Below, one piece after another: positions 35,292 through 44,713 of a DNA stretch of 64,000 nt. Under the pieces are notes generated by a model. It saw nothing but the letters and a program-made list of their open reading frames with translations. It was not told the DNA's origin and made no database searches. The stretch spans positions 157,973 to 221,972 of the forward strand of contig NZ_QEQQ01000009.1 in assembly GCF_003097235.1 (NCBI RefSeq). Reading direction: 5' to 3'. The translations under genes and the position numbers were made by a program. Source of the stretch: Pseudomonas sp. CC120222-01a. GTDB lineage: Bacteria; Pseudomonadota; Gammaproteobacteria; Pseudomonadales; Pseudomonadaceae. Within the stretch, counting starts at the first letter, position 1. Each line of letters begins with the position of its first letter.

Positions 35292-36455
35292 ATGTCGATC
35301 CAGGTCGAAGACTATTTCGCGCGTGACACCTTCCAGAAAATGAAGGCGTTCGCCGACAAGCAGGAAACCCCGTTCGTACTCATCGACACCCAGATGATCA
35401 GCCAGGCCTATGACGACCTGCGTGCTGGTTTCGAATTCGCCAAGGTGTACTACGCGGTCAAGGCCAACCCGGCCGTCGAAATCATCGACCTGCTCAAAGA
35501 GAAAGGTTCGAGCTTCGACATCGCCTCGATCTACGAGCTGGACAAGGTCCTGGGCCGTGGTGTCAGCGCCGACCGCATCAGCTACGGCAACACCATCAAG
35601 AAGTCCAAGGACATCCGCTACTTCTACGAGAAGGGCGTGCGCCTGTATGCCACCGACTCGGAAGCCGACCTGCGCAACATCGCCAAGGCTGCCCCGGGCT
35701 CGAAGGTCTATGTGCGTATCCTCACCGAAGGCTCGACCACGGCCGACTGGCCACTGTCGCGCAAGTTCGGCTGCCAGACCGACATGGCCATGGACCTGCT
35801 GATCCTCGCCCGTGACCTGGGCCTGGTGCCTTACGGCATCTCCTTCCACGTCGGTTCGCAACAGCGCGACATCAGCGTGTGGGACGCGGCCATCGCCAAG
35901 GTCAAGGTGATCTTCGAGCGCCTGAAGGAAGAAGACGGCATCGAGCTGAAGCTGATCAACATGGGTGGCGGCTTCCCGGCCAACTACATCACCCGTACCA
36001 ACAGCCTCGAGACCTACGCCGAAGAGATCATTCGCTTCCTGAAGGAAGACTTCGGTGACGACCTGCCGGAAATCATCCTTGAGCCAGGCCGTTCGCTGAT
36101 CGCCAACGCCGGTATCCTGGTCAGTGAAGTGGTGCTGGTCGCACGCAAGTCGCGCACCGCCGTCGAGCGCTGGATCTACACCGACGTGGGCAAGTTCTCC
36201 GGCCTGATCGAAACCATGGACGAAGCCATCAAGTTCCCGATCTGGACCGAGAAGAAAGGCGAAGCCGAAGAAGTGGTCATCGCCGGCCCGACCTGCGACA
36301 GCGCCGACATCATGTATGAAAACTACAAGTACGGCCTGCCGCTGAACCTGGCTATCGGTGACCGCCTGTACTGGCTGTCGACCGGTGCCTACACCACCAG
36401 CTACAGCGCAGTGGAATTCAACGGCTTCCCGCCGCTGAAGGCTTACTACCTGTAA
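35292..36455 (+). CDS. speC: Ornithine decarboxylase, fold-type III PLP enzyme
   Basis: A 387-residue PLP enzyme that makes putrescine from ornithine (related enzymes also accept lysine). The ATG at 35292 follows GGAG by 9 bases; TTG and ATG codons further upstream are not better supported. The PLP lysine is Lys57 in VYYAVKANP. Other eukaryotic-type ODC motifs are SFHVGSQ, the glycine loop MGGGFP, the phosphate-binding EPGRSLIANAG and the catalytic-cysteine segment GPTCDSAD. This is an alanine-racemase-like fold, unlike the large E. coli SpeC, so the symbol follows Pseudomonas usage. It links with the polyamine-type genes elsewhere in the window only by theme. Confidence 0.93.
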   Translation: MSIQVEDYFARDTFQKMKAFADKQETPFVLIDTQMISQAYDDLRAGFEFAKVYYAVKANPAVEIIDLLKEKGSSFDIASIYELDKVLGRGVSADRISYGNTIKKSKDIRYFYEKGVRLYATDSEADLRNIAKAAPGSKVYVRILTEGSTTADWPLSRKFGCQTDMAMDLLILARDLGLVPYGISFHVGSQQRDISVWDAAIAKVKVIFERLKEEDGIELKLINMGGGFPANYITRTNSLETYAEEIIRFLKEDFGDDLPEIILEPGRSLIANAGILVSEVVLVARKSRTAVERWIYTDVGKFSGLIETMDEAIKFPIWTEKKGEAEEVVIAGPTCDSADIMYENYKYGLPLNLAIGDRLYWLSTGAYTTSYSAVEFNGFPPLKAYYL

Positions 36456-36474
36456 GCATCTGTAGTGCATGTGC

Positions 36475-36504
36475 CATCGAGCGCCGCCCTTGCGGCGCTC
36501 GATG
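36475..36504. terminator. Perfect 13-bp hairpin between convergent genes
   Basis: CATCGAGCGCCGC pairs exactly with GCGGCGCTCGATG around a 4-base CCTT loop. It starts 20 bases after the speC stop and ends 5 bases before the stop of the opposite gene. There is no T-run on either strand, so it may block RNA decay or impede both transcripts. Confidence 0.6.
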
Positions 36505-36508
36505 CGTG

Positions 36509-37021
36509 TCAGATCGGCTGATAGTCCGCCAAGGTAAACTGCTGGACATTAGGCTTAAAATCCGATGTCACCAGATAAGTGATCTGTCCATGAGCGAGAC
36601 TGTTTTCAGTCAGTGAACCCACTGCCCGCCCCTGGTGATCACTCAGGGTAAAGACAGGCGACTCGCCGTTCGCCGAACCGTTGATCACATCGATTTTCCA
36701 AAATACGTCACTCGACACCGAACCGTAAAACCCCAAGTAACCATTGCGGCTGCGGCCCAGCTGTCGCTCGAAATAATACGAACCTCTGGTCGCGCAGCTG
36801 ACCCGGTAGTGACAACTATCGCCATACTGACCAAGGAAATCGAAGCGCAGCGTAGCCCGCAGGAGAACCAACGCATCGGAGTACTTACTTGGCAGACAGA
36901 GCCATCCGGAACTGTCCACTTCAATCAATTGCCGATCAATCAGCAAGACCGGCACTCTCTGATTGCTGCTTTGTCCCTCCAGCCTTGCCGTGAATGACTG
37001 CTGCAGATTGATTGTCGTCAT
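36509..37021 (-). CDS. Hypothetical protein, 170 residues, no recognised family
   Basis: The start is the ATG giving MTTINLQQSFTARLEG, because GGAGGT lies 5 bases upstream; the frame is open further upstream without support. There is no signal peptide or membrane segment. The chain is rich in polar residues with alternating hydrophobics (LLIDRQLIEVDSSGWLCLPS, ALVLLRATLRFDFLGQYGDS, RSRNGYLGFYGS), which suggests an all-beta fold. Codon use is less GC-biased than in the neighbours, and the gene stands between speC and a Sel1-repeat gene, where neighbours are otherwise conserved types. This suggests recent acquisition. I cannot assign a function. Confidence 0.75.
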   Translation of the reverse strand: MTTINLQQSFTARLEGQSSNQRVPVLLIDRQLIEVDSSGWLCLPSKYSDALVLLRATLRFDFLGQYGDSCHYRVSCATRGSYYFERQLGRSRNGYLGFYGSVSSDVFWKIDVINGSANGESPVFTLSDHQGRAVGSLTENSLAHGQITYLVTSDFKPNVQQFTLADYQPI

Positions 37022-37148
37022 GGTGACCTCCAGAAGATGAATCGCAAGGAAACCGCAGCCGTTTGGCTTGCGCGGTGCAATGCGAATCTGCCTCCTTATC
37101 TTCCTGGGAAGAACGTGGAACGACTCCCTAAAAATGCCAGGCCCCTGA

Positions 37149-37898
37149 TCACTCTTCGCGCCGTTCGATCTCTTCGGCATATCGCTGTGCAAACGCCATC
37201 AACACTGGCCCCGCCCCCTGCAAAGTCACCAGGGCGCTGCGCAGGAAATTCAGGTTCCCCTCAACCTTGGCTTTGTCCAGCCAGGCCCCGGCTTCTGCCG
37301 TCTCTCCCCGCTCGACCAGCACCATCGCCAGGCTGAACATCCCGCGAAAATCTCCCGCTTCGGCCGAACGCCGATACCAGCGCACCGCCCGCACTGGGCT
37401 CGGCGCGGTGGCGATGCCATGCTCCAGGTAACGCCCGTACAGGTTCATCGACTTGGCATGGCCCATTTGCGCAGCCTTCTCGTAACAGGTCAGCGCCTGG
37501 GCCTGGTTGGCCGGCAACCCGCGCCCGGTGGCCAGCAGGTTGCCCAGGTTGTACAACCCCCAATCCAGCCCGGCATCGGCCGCCCGCGCATAGTGAATGG
37601 CCGACTGCGCCAGGTTCACCTCGCCCCCCCACCCATGCTCCAGGCAACGACCGAGCATGTTGTGCGCCATGGCACTACCGGCCTGTGCCGCAATGCCGAA
37701 CCAGCGCCGGGCAACACCGGCGTCCTGCTCGATGCCACGGCCGTCGAGCAGAATCTGCCCGAGCAGCAACTGCGCCTCGACCATGCCCTCCCCCGCCGCC
37801 GCCAGGATCGCCTGGGCCGCCTTGCCGGGGCTGTGTTCGAGCATGGCCTGCAGGCCGGCAGCATCCACCACTTCTTCACGACGCAATTGATAGGACAT
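37149..37898 (-). CDS. Sel1/TPR-like repeat protein next to PiuC
   Basis: A 249-residue cytoplasmic helical repeat protein. It carries about four Sel1-type repeats, for example AQLLLGQILLDGRGIEQDAG, AHNMLGRCLEHGWGGEVNLA, GLYNLGNLLATGRGLPANQA and SMNLYGRYLEHGIATAPSPV. No signal peptide is seen. It begins 3 bases after the piuC stop and is therefore co-transcribed with it; the pair is conserved in Pseudomonas (P. aeruginosa PA4515/PA4516 as I recall). It probably acts as a protein-binding adaptor in the iron-linked unit; its partner is unknown. Confidence 0.87.
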   Translation of the reverse strand: MSYQLRREEVVDAAGLQAMLEHSPGKAAQAILAAAGEGMVEAQLLLGQILLDGRGIEQDAGVARRWFGIAAQAGSAMAHNMLGRCLEHGWGGEVNLAQSAIHYARAADAGLDWGLYNLGNLLATGRGLPANQAQALTCYEKAAQMGHAKSMNLYGRYLEHGIATAPSPVRAVRWYRRSAEAGDFRGMFSLAMVLVERGETAEAGAWLDKAKVEGNLNFLRSALVTLQGAGPVLMAFAQRYAEEIERREE

Positions 37899-37901
37899 GG
37901 C

Positions 37902-38582
37902 TCAGACCTCGGCCCAGCGGCGCAGCAGGTTGTGGTAGGTGCCAGTCAGCTGCAGCAATGAGGGGTGGTCCGGCACATCGGCGGTGAGTTGCTGGATGGC
38001 ATTGTCCATCTCGAACAGTAGCGCCCGCTGGCTGTCCTCGCGCACCAGGCTCTGAGTCCAGAAGAACGCCGCGTAGCGCACGCCACGGGTCACCGGGTTG
38101 ACCTTGTGCAGGCTGGTGCCGGGGTACAGCACCAAGTCGCCAGCCGCCAGCTTGACCTGCTGCACGCCGTAGGTGTCCTGGATTACCAGCTCGCCGCCGT
38201 CGTAGCTGTCCGGGTCGCTGAGGAACAGGGTCGAGGACAGGTCGGTGCGCACCCGCTCCGGGCTGCCCTTGGGCTGGCGCAGGGCGTTGTCGATGTGGAA
38301 ACCGAAATTTCCGCCCTCGCGGTAGCAGTTGATCAGCGGCGGAAACACCTTGTGCGGCAAGGCCGCCGACATGAAACGCGGGGTCTGCCACAAGCGGTCG
38401 ATCAGTGCGCTGCCGATTTCCTTGCCCAGCGGGTGCCCCTCCGGCAGCTGCAGGTTGTGCTTGGCCTTGGCCGACTGGTAACCGGCAGTGACCTTGCCAT
38501 CAGCCCAGTCGGTCTGCTCCAGCGCCTCGCGGATACGGGCCAGTTCATCGGCGTCGAACAACCCTGGGATATGAAGCAGCAT
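37902..38582 (-). CDS. piuC: Fe(II)/2-oxoglutarate-dependent hydroxylase PiuC (PKHD type)
   Basis: A 226-residue dioxygenase of the PKHX/YbiX family. The double-stranded beta-helix iron site is visible: His and Asp in [10 protein letters not shown], the distal His in [13 protein letters not shown] and the 2-oxoglutarate-binding Arg in [12 protein letters not shown]-terminal [16 protein letters not shown] is typical of the family. PiuC lies divergently from the siderophore receptor gene piuA/fiu. It is associated with uptake of catechol-type iron complexes, but its hydroxylation substrate is unknown. Expected to be Fur-regulated. Confidence 0.93.
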   Translation of the reverse strand: MLLHIPGLFDADELARIREALEQTDWADGKVTAGYQSAKAKHNLQLPEGHPLGKEIGSALIDRLWQTPRFMSAALPHKVFPPLINCYREGGNFGFHIDNALRQPKGSPERVRTDLSSTLFLSDPDSYDGGELVIQDTYGVQQVKLAAGDLVLYPGTSLHKVNPVTRGVRYAAFFWTQSLVREDSQRALLFEMDNAIQQLTADVPDHPSLLQLTGTYHNLLRRWAEV

Positions 38583-38612
38583 GGCGGCGGCACCGTTAAG
38601 ATCTGTAAAGGG

Positions 38613-38630
38613 CTCAATGATATTGATTCC
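38613..38630 (-). promoter_or_regulatory. Weak Fur-like site upstream of piuC
   Basis: Leftward GGAATCAATATCATTGAG contains ATCAATATCATT, matching 9 of 12 core positions of ATGATAATCATT. It lies 31-48 bases before the piuC start. Confidence 0.4.
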
Positions 38631-38721
38631 CTTTTACGCCGCACAAGCCCTGGCTGTGCCTTAGACGATTCAGCGTCCATAAATCGTAAAGAGAATATGT
38701 AAAGATTGTAAATTTCTAGCG

Positions 38722-38740
38722 AATGGTAACGAGTCTCAAT
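38722..38740. promoter_or_regulatory. Fur-box-like site upstream of piuA
   Basis: The reverse complement, ATTGAGACTCGTTACCATT, differs at few positions from AATGAGAATCATTATCATT, the Fur-box form. It lies 64-82 bases before the piuA start and about 140 bases from piuC, in the divergent promoter region. Confidence 0.65.
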
Positions 38741-38803
38741 TGTGCCTTACAAATCCTTACATTAACATCCGCGGCCTTCACACCTTGGGGAAGGCCAATA
38801 ACA

Positions 38804-41113
38804 ATGCGTCACGTACCATCTGCAGTGAGTTCACCACGCCTGATCGTGTCGGCCATCGGGGTCGCCTTGAGCGCTTCGGGCGCTTACGCCGCCGACCCGG
38901 CTGCCAGCAATGCCGTCACCCTCGACGCCACCAGCGTCAATGGCAAGGCTGAGCAGGCCAGTACCGATTACAAGGTCGAAAAGGCCTCCTCGCAGAAGTA
39001 CACCGCACCGTTGGTGGACACCCCGCGTTCGGTCACCGTCATCCCGCAGCAAGTGATCAAGGACACCAACGCCCTGACCCTGCAGGACGCCCTGCGCACC
39101 GTGCCTGGCATTACCTTTGGTGCTGGCGAAGGTGGCAACCCGCAAGGCGACCGCCCGTTCATCCGTGGCTTCGACGCCCAGGGTGACACCTACCTGGACG
39201 GCGTGCGCGACACCGGCGCCCAGACCCGCGAAATCTTCGCCATCGAATCGGTCGAAGTGGCCAAGGGCCCTAACTCGGCCATCGGTGGCCGCGGCGCCGC
39301 CGGCGGTACCATCAACCTGGTGAGCAAGCGCGCACACCTGGGCAACTCGCTCGATGGCGCCTGGACCTGGGGCAGCGACCAGACCCAGCGCTACACCTTC
39401 GATGGCAACTACCAGTTCAGCGACACCGTTGCCGGCCGCCTGAACCTGATGACCCACGAAAGCAACGTCGCCGGCCGTGACAAGGTCAACTACGACCGCT
39501 GGGGTATCGCCCCGTCGCTTGCCTTCGGCCTGGGCACCGCCACCCGCGTCAACCTCGACTACTACCACCTGGAAAGCGACGACCTGCCAGACTCGGGCAT
39601 TCCGTACACCATCCCGACCGGTGGCAGCGCCGCGCGTACCTCCGCTCACCCGAGCAAGCCGAACGACGGTGGTGACAGCGACAACTTCTACGGCCTGACC
39701 GACCGCGACTTCCGCAAGAGCCGCGTCGACATCGCCACCTTCGCCATCGAGCACGACCTGACCGATGCGCTGACCATCAAGAACACCTTCCGTCACGGCA
39801 ACAGCATGCAGGACTACATCCTGACCCAGCCTGACGACAGCAAGGGCAACGTCAACAATGGCAGCGTCTGGCGCCGCGCCAACACGCGTGTGGGCAATAC
39901 TTCCACGACCACCAACCAGACCGACCTGTTCGGCGAGTTCTACCTGGGTGGCATGAAGAACAGCTTCTCCACCGGTATCGAATTGAGCCGCGAAGAAAGC
40001 GACCGCGAAAGCTACAACGTCGACACCGACACCGTCGCCGGTGGCGCAGCCAACACCAACTGCACCCCTGGCATGATTGGCGCCACCAGTGGCTACAACT
40101 GCACCTCACTGAGCAACCCCAATCCGGATGACCCTTGGAACGGCGCGATCTCGCGCAATTACGCCGGCACCAACACCAAGAGCAACACCCGGGCCATCTA
40201 CGTGTTCGACACCCTGGAGCTGTCGCCACAGTGGCTGCTGAACATGGGCCTGCGCTACGACCACTTCGATACCCAGTACCGTGGCTACAACGCCAACGGC
40301 AGCACTGCGGTAAGTACCAAGGGCATCGTCTCCAAGGGCAAGGACACCAGTGAGTTCGTCACCGGCCAGCTGGGCCTGGTGTGGAAACCGGCCGACAACG
40401 GCAGCATCTACGTGTCCTACGCCACCTCCGCCACTCCACCTGGTGCGATGCTCGGTGAAGGCACTGAAGGCAACCCACTGGGCAACACCACCGATCGCAG
40501 CGGTAACCTGCTGAGCAGCGACATGGAGCCGGAAGAAACCACCAACTACGAAATCGGCACCAAGTGGGACCTGCTCAACGAGCGCCTGTCCCTGGCGGCT
40601 GCGCTGTTCCGCACCGAGAAAGAAAACGCCCGCGTCCAAGTGAACACCACCACCTACGAAAACGTCGGCGAAACCCGCGTGCAGGGCATCGAACTGTCGG
40701 CCAGCGGCAAGATCACCGACAAGTGGCAGGTATTCGCCGGCTACACCTACATGGAAGCGCGCCAGATCGACGGCGGCCCGTTGGGCGCGGCCAACGACGG
40801 CAATCAGTTGCCGAACACGCCGAACAACAGCGCCAGCCTGTGGACCACCTACTCGATCACGCCAAAGCTGACCGTCGGTGGCGGCGCCTTCTATGTGGAC
40901 GACGTGTACGGCAGCGTGGCCAACACCACCATGGTCGACAGCTACGTGCGCTACGACGCCATGGCCGCCTATAAGCTGACCAAGAACGTCGACCTGCAGC
41001 TTAACGTGCAGAACCTGACCAACGAGGTCTACTACGACAAGGCCTTCTCCACCCACTTCGCCAACCAGGCGGCCGGGCGGACTGCCTTGTTGACCACCAG
41101 CGTCCACTTCTAA
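38804..41113 (+). CDS. piuA: TonB-dependent catecholate siderophore receptor (PiuA/Fiu type)
   Basis: A 769-residue outer-membrane receptor. The ATG follows GGGGAAGG by about 10 bases. The signal peptide ends near SGAYAAD (residue 27). The plug shows VDTPRSVTVIPQQVIKD, LQDALRTVPGITFGAGEGGN, PFIRGFDAQGDTYLDGVRDT and VEVAKGPNSAIGGRGAAGGT, all characteristic of Fiu/PiuA. The barrel ends with RTALLTTSVHF and a C-terminal Phe. There is no STN signalling domain, unlike FecA here. It is divergent from piuC, with Fur-like sites between, and followed by a strong terminator. Likely ligands are monomeric catechols and catechol conjugates. Confidence 0.93.
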   Translation: MRHVPSAVSSPRLIVSAIGVALSASGAYAADPAASNAVTLDATSVNGKAEQASTDYKVEKASSQKYTAPLVDTPRSVTVIPQQVIKDTNALTLQDALRTVPGITFGAGEGGNPQGDRPFIRGFDAQGDTYLDGVRDTGAQTREIFAIESVEVAKGPNSAIGGRGAAGGTINLVSKRAHLGNSLDGAWTWGSDQTQRYTFDGNYQFSDTVAGRLNLMTHESNVAGRDKVNYDRWGIAPSLAFGLGTATRVNLDYYHLESDDLPDSGIPYTIPTGGSAARTSAHPSKPNDGGDSDNFYGLTDRDFRKSRVDIATFAIEHDLTDALTIKNTFRHGNSMQDYILTQPDDSKGNVNNGSVWRRANTRVGNTSTTTNQTDLFGEFYLGGMKNSFSTGIELSREESDRESYNVDTDTVAGGAANTNCTPGMIGATSGYNCTSLSNPNPDDPWNGAISRNYAGTNTKSNTRAIYVFDTLELSPQWLLNMGLRYDHFDTQYRGYNANGSTAVSTKGIVSKGKDTSEFVTGQLGLVWKPADNGSIYVSYATSATPPGAMLGEGTEGNPLGNTTDRSGNLLSSDMEPEETTNYEIGTKWDLLNERLSLAAALFRTEKENARVQVNTTTYENVGETRVQGIELSASGKITDKWQVFAGYTYMEARQIDGGPLGAANDGNQLPNTPNNSASLWTTYSITPKLTVGGGAFYVDDVYGSVANTTMVDSYVRYDAMAAYKLTKNVDLQLNVQNLTNEVYYDKAFSTHFANQAAGRTALLTTSVHF

Positions 41114-41126
41114 CGAAACACTGCCG

Positions 41127-41158
41127 AGCCCCGTTCATACTTGTGAACGGGGCTTTTG
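41127..41158 (+). terminator. Rho-independent terminator after piuA
   Basis: AGCCCCGTTCA pairs perfectly with TGAACGGGGCT (11 bp, 6-base loop) followed by TTT. It starts 14 bases after the piuA stop and separates it from the flavoprotein gene. Confidence 0.88.
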
Positions 41159-41218
41159 CGTATCAAGGCATAATGCACGCCGCGCGGTTTGTGGCAGCAA
41201 CACAAGGTGAGAGATTTG

Positions 41219-43771
41219 GTGAAGAAGACGCTGTTCCAACTGCACTGGTTCTTTGGCATCACGGCTGGCCTGGTGCTGGCCTTGATGGGTATCACCGGTG
41301 CGCTGTACTCGTTCCAGGAAGAGCTGCTGCGCGCCTTCAACGCCGATGTGCTCAAGGTCGAGGTGCGCGCCGAGGGCGTGCTGCCACCGGGCGAACTGGT
41401 GCGCCGGGTCGAGGCGGAGCAAGGCGACAAGGTGTCGATGCTGTGGGTGGACGTGCGCGAAGGCAATGCCGCGCGGGTGTTCTTCACCCCGCCACCGGGC
41501 GAGCGCCGTGGCGCGCTGCGCTATGCCGACCCGTATACCGGCGAGCTCAAGGGCGAGGCGGCCGGGCAAGGCTTCTTCAACCTGATGCTGACCCTGCACC
41601 GCTTCCTCGCCATGGGCGACACTGGCCGCCAGATCACCGGGGCCTGCACCCTGATGCTGGTGTTCTTCTGCCTGTCTGGCCTGTACCTGCGCTGGCCGCG
41701 CAAGGCGCTGAACTGGCGCACCTGGCTGACCTTCGACTGGGCCAAGAAAGGCCGTGCTTTCAACTGGGACCTGCACGCCGTGGCCGGTACCTGGTGCCTG
41801 CTGTTCTACCTCCTGTTTGCACTGACCGGTCTGTTCTGGTCCTACGAATGGTACCGCTCGGGTCTGAACAAACTGCTGGCTGACGAACCCGCCGCCGGCC
41901 AGCAACAGAAACGCGGCGAAGGCCGTGGCCGTCATGGGCCGCCCAAGGCCGACAAGAACGCGCCGCCGCTGGTGGTCGATTACGACGCCATCTGGGCCAA
42001 GCTCAAGGATGCCGCCGGCCCTGGCCTGGCCATGTACAACCTGCGCTTGCCGCCGGCCGGTGGCCAGCCGGCCAACCTGTTCTACCTGCTCGAAGACGCC
42101 GCCCACCCGCGCGCGTTCAACACCCTGGTGCTCGACCCGGCCACCGGCCAGGTGAAAAGCCAGGACCGCTACAGCGACAAGTCTTTCAAGGCGCAGCTGC
42201 TGCAGAGTGTCTACGCCCTGCACGTCGGTGAGTACTTCGGCCTGCCGGGTCGCATCATCGTCACGATTGCCAGCCTGACCATGCCGCTGTTCTTTGTTAC
42301 CGGCTGGCTGTTGTATCTCGACCGCCGGCGCAAGAAACGCCAGGTACGCGCCGCCCGCGGCACTGTCGATGGCAACCAGACCAGCGGCGACAGCTGGCTG
42401 ATCGGCTTCGCCAGCCAGAGCGGCTTTGCCGAGCAGCTGGCCTGGCAGAGTGCCGGGCAGTTGCAGGCCGCAGGTCTGCCGGTTCAGGTTCGAGCCCTTG
42501 GCGACCTGCGCGAAGAGGACCTGCGTCAGTCCCGCCGTGCGCTGTTCGTGGTCAGTACCTTCGGCGATGGCGAGGCACCCGACAGTGCCCGCGGTTTCGA
42601 ACGCAAGATCCTCGGCCAGCCGTGGGCGCTGAACAATCTCAGCTATGCCCTGCTCGCCCTGGGCGACCGCCAGTATCCGCACTTCTGCGGCTTCGCCCGG
42701 CGCCTGCAGGCGTGGCTTGGCGAGCGCGGCGCCAGCAGCGCATTCAGCCCGGTGGAAGTGGACAACGCCGACCAGGCCGCCTTGCAACAGTGGCAGCAGG
42801 AACTGGCGCAACTGACCGGCGCTCAACCGGTAAGCGCCTGGCAACCGCCAAGCTTCGGCAACTGGACCCTGGTGCAGCGCGATCTGCTCAACCCGGGCAG
42901 CCAAGGCCAGCCGGTCTACCTGCTGGGCTTGCAACCTGAAGAGCCCGCCAGCTGGGAAGCCGGCGACCTGGTGGAGATCCTGCCGCTCAATGGCCAGCCA
43001 CGGATCGACGCGTTCCTTCACGGCATGGCAATGGACGCCATGGCCAGCGTACAAGTCGATGGCCTGCAGCAAACCTTGGGCCAGGCATTGACTGGCCGTC
43101 AGCTACCGAGCCGTCGCGATCACCTGCTTGGCATGCATCCACAGGCATTGGTCGATGCGCTGGTGCCGATCGGCAGCCGCGAGTACTCGATCGCTTCGAT
43201 CGCCAGCGATGGCGTACTGGAGTTGATCGTGCGCCAGGAGCGCCATGCCGACGGCAAGCTCGGCCTGGGTTCGGGCTGGCTGACCGAGTACCTGCCACTC
43301 AATGGCACCTTGAGCCTGCGCCTGCGCCGCAACAGTGGTTTCCACCTCCCGGAGACGTCCGCACCGATGATCCTGATCGGCAACGGCACCGGCCTGGCCG
43401 GCCTGCGCAGCTTGATCCGGGCGCGGGTCAATGCTGGCGAGCAGCGCAACTGGCTGCTGTTCGGCGAGCGTAACCGGGCGCATGACTTGCTGTGTGGCGC
43501 CGAGCTGCAAGGCTGGCTCGACAGCGGCGACCTGGCGCGGCTGGACCTGGCGTTTTCGCGGGATCAGGCCGAGAAAGTGTATGTGCAGGATGTGCTGCTG
43601 CAGCACGCCGATGAGTTCAAGCGCTGGGTGGCTGACGGGGCTTGTGTGTATGTCTGCGGTAGCCTGCAAGGCATGGCTGCCGGGGTGGATGCGGCGCTTA
43701 ACGGCATCCTCGGGGAAGAGGCTGTACAGCAGCTGATCGAGGATGGACGGTATCGGCGGGATGTGTACTAA
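41219..43771 (+). CDS. PepSY-TM / flavodoxin / FAD-NADPH fusion, probable ferrisiderophore reductase
   Basis: An 850-residue membrane flavoprotein. GTG is chosen as start after AAGGTGAG; the protein then begins [21 protein letters not shown]. Residues 1-380 are a PepSY-associated region with four helices ([53 protein letters not shown]). Residues about 400-530 are a flavodoxin domain with [12 protein letters not shown] and [12 protein letters not shown]. The C-terminal part is CysJ-like, with [12 protein letters not shown] for [18 protein letters not shown] for NADPH and [10 protein letters not shown]. The PepSY part could carry electrons across the membrane, and the position after piuA suggests reduction of imported ferric siderophore. 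It is often annotated only as sulfite reductase alpha-like. Confidence 0.88.
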   Translation: MKKTLFQLHWFFGITAGLVLALMGITGALYSFQEELLRAFNADVLKVEVRAEGVLPPGELVRRVEAEQGDKVSMLWVDVREGNAARVFFTPPPGERRGALRYADPYTGELKGEAAGQGFFNLMLTLHRFLAMGDTGRQITGACTLMLVFFCLSGLYLRWPRKALNWRTWLTFDWAKKGRAFNWDLHAVAGTWCLLFYLLFALTGLFWSYEWYRSGLNKLLADEPAAGQQQKRGEGRGRHGPPKADKNAPPLVVDYDAIWAKLKDAAGPGLAMYNLRLPPAGGQPANLFYLLEDAAHPRAFNTLVLDPATGQVKSQDRYSDKSFKAQLLQSVYALHVGEYFGLPGRIIVTIASLTMPLFFVTGWLLYLDRRRKKRQVRAARGTVDGNQTSGDSWLIGFASQSGFAEQLAWQSAGQLQAAGLPVQVRALGDLREEDLRQSRRALFVVSTFGDGEAPDSARGFERKILGQPWALNNLSYALLALGDRQYPHFCGFARRLQAWLGERGASSAFSPVEVDNADQAALQQWQQELAQLTGAQPVSAWQPPSFGNWTLVQRDLLNPGSQGQPVYLLGLQPEEPASWEAGDLVEILPLNGQPRIDAFLHGMAMDAMASVQVDGLQQTLGQALTGRQLPSRRDHLLGMHPQALVDALVPIGSREYSIASIASDGVLELIVRQERHADGKLGLGSGWLTEYLPLNGTLSLRLRRNSGFHLPETSAPMILIGNGTGLAGLRSLIRARVNAGEQRNWLLFGERNRAHDLLCGAELQGWLDSGDLARLDLAFSRDQAEKVYVQDVLLQHADEFKRWVADGACVYVCGSLQGMAAGVDAALNGILGEEAVQQLIEDGRYRRDVY

Positions 43772-43788
43772 ACAGCAGCACTGATCTG

Positions 43789-43909
43789 TGTGGGAGCGGC
43801 CTTGTGTCGCGAAAGGGCCGCAAAGCGGCCCCATCAATATCTGCAGTTATGCTGAATTCCTGGGGCTGCTTCGCAGCCCTTTCGCGACGCAAGGCCGCTC
43901 TCACAACGG
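43789..43909. repeat. REP family B, inverted pair in tail-out order
   Basis: The left arm runs TGTGGGAGCGGCCTTGTGTC into GGGCCGCAAAGCGGCCCC; the right arm is the inverse with TTCGCGACGCAAGGCCGCTC. As in the pair after the SIMPL gene, the CCCACA ends point outward. Confidence 0.88.
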
Positions 43910-43921
43910 GCCAGTCTGGCT

Positions 43922-44713
43922 TCAGTGCAACTCGAAGGTATCGGCATCCAGATTGGCCGGGAACTTGGTGCGATATGCACCCAGCTCTGCAGCGCTCAAC
44001 ACCGCGGTGAACACACCGTCCGCCTCCCCTGCACTGAGCAGGCTCTCACCCTGGAAGTCCAGCACCTGGCTGTCGCCGGAGTAGGCAAAGCCCTTGCCGT
44101 CCGTCCCCACCCGGTTCACCGCCGCCACGTAGCACAGGTTCTCGATGCCCCGCGCCGGCAACAGGCGGTTCCAGTGCTGGCGGCGCGCCGCCGGCCAGTT
44201 GGCGGTGTACAGCAGCAGGTCGGTGTCCTGGGCGTCGCAGCTCCACACCGGGAAGCGCAGGTCGTAGCAGATCAGTGGGCGTACCCGCCAACCCTTGACC
44301 TCGAACTGCACCTGGCGCTCACCCGGGGTGTAGTGCTTGTGCTCGCCCGCCATGCGGAACAGGTGACGCTTGTCGTAATGCAAAATCTCGCCGTCCGGCC
44401 GCGCCCACAGCAAGCGGTTGCGGTGGCTGCCGTCGGCGGCCTGGATGATCACACTGCCGGTAATCACCGCGTCGATGCGCTTGGCCTGCGCTTTGAGCCA
44501 TTTGTAGGTCGGCCCGTTCTCCGGCTCGCACAGGGCTTCCGACTGCATGGAGAAACCCGTGGTGAACATCTCCGGCAGGACCACCAGGTCGCTGCCGCGA
44601 GCCTGGTCCAGCAGTACCTCGAAATGCGCGTAGTTGGCCTCACGGTCATGCCACGCCAGGGTGGTCTGGACCAGGGCGACTTTCAGGTTGGGCAGTGCAC
44701 TCAGATCGCGCAT
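43922..44713 (-). CDS. Omega-amidase, nitrilase superfamily (YafV-like)
   Basis: A 263-residue carbon-nitrogen hydrolase. The catalytic Glu-Lys-Cys triad is visible: Glu in VVLPEMFTTGFSMQ (about residue 44), Lys in HYDKRHLFRMAGEH (about 110) and Cys in PLICYDLRFPVW (about 145). YafV/Nit2 enzymes hydrolyse alpha-ketoglutaramate and alpha-ketosuccinamate, the products of glutamine- or asparagine-dependent transamination. Its start lies 13 bases inside the 3' end of the aminotransferase gene, so the two are coupled; an aminotransferase followed by an omega-amidase is a known methionine-salvage pair. Confidence 0.92.
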   Translation of the reverse strand: MRDLSALPNLKVALVQTTLAWHDREANYAHFEVLLDQARGSDLVVLPEMFTTGFSMQSEALCEPENGPTYKWLKAQAKRIDAVITGSVIIQAADGSHRNRLLWARPDGEILHYDKRHLFRMAGEHKHYTPGERQVQFEVKGWRVRPLICYDLRFPVWSCDAQDTDLLLYTANWPAARRQHWNRLLPARGIENLCYVAAVNRVGTDGKGFAYSGDSQVLDFQGESLLSAGEADGVFTAVLSAAELGAYRTKFPANLDADTFELH

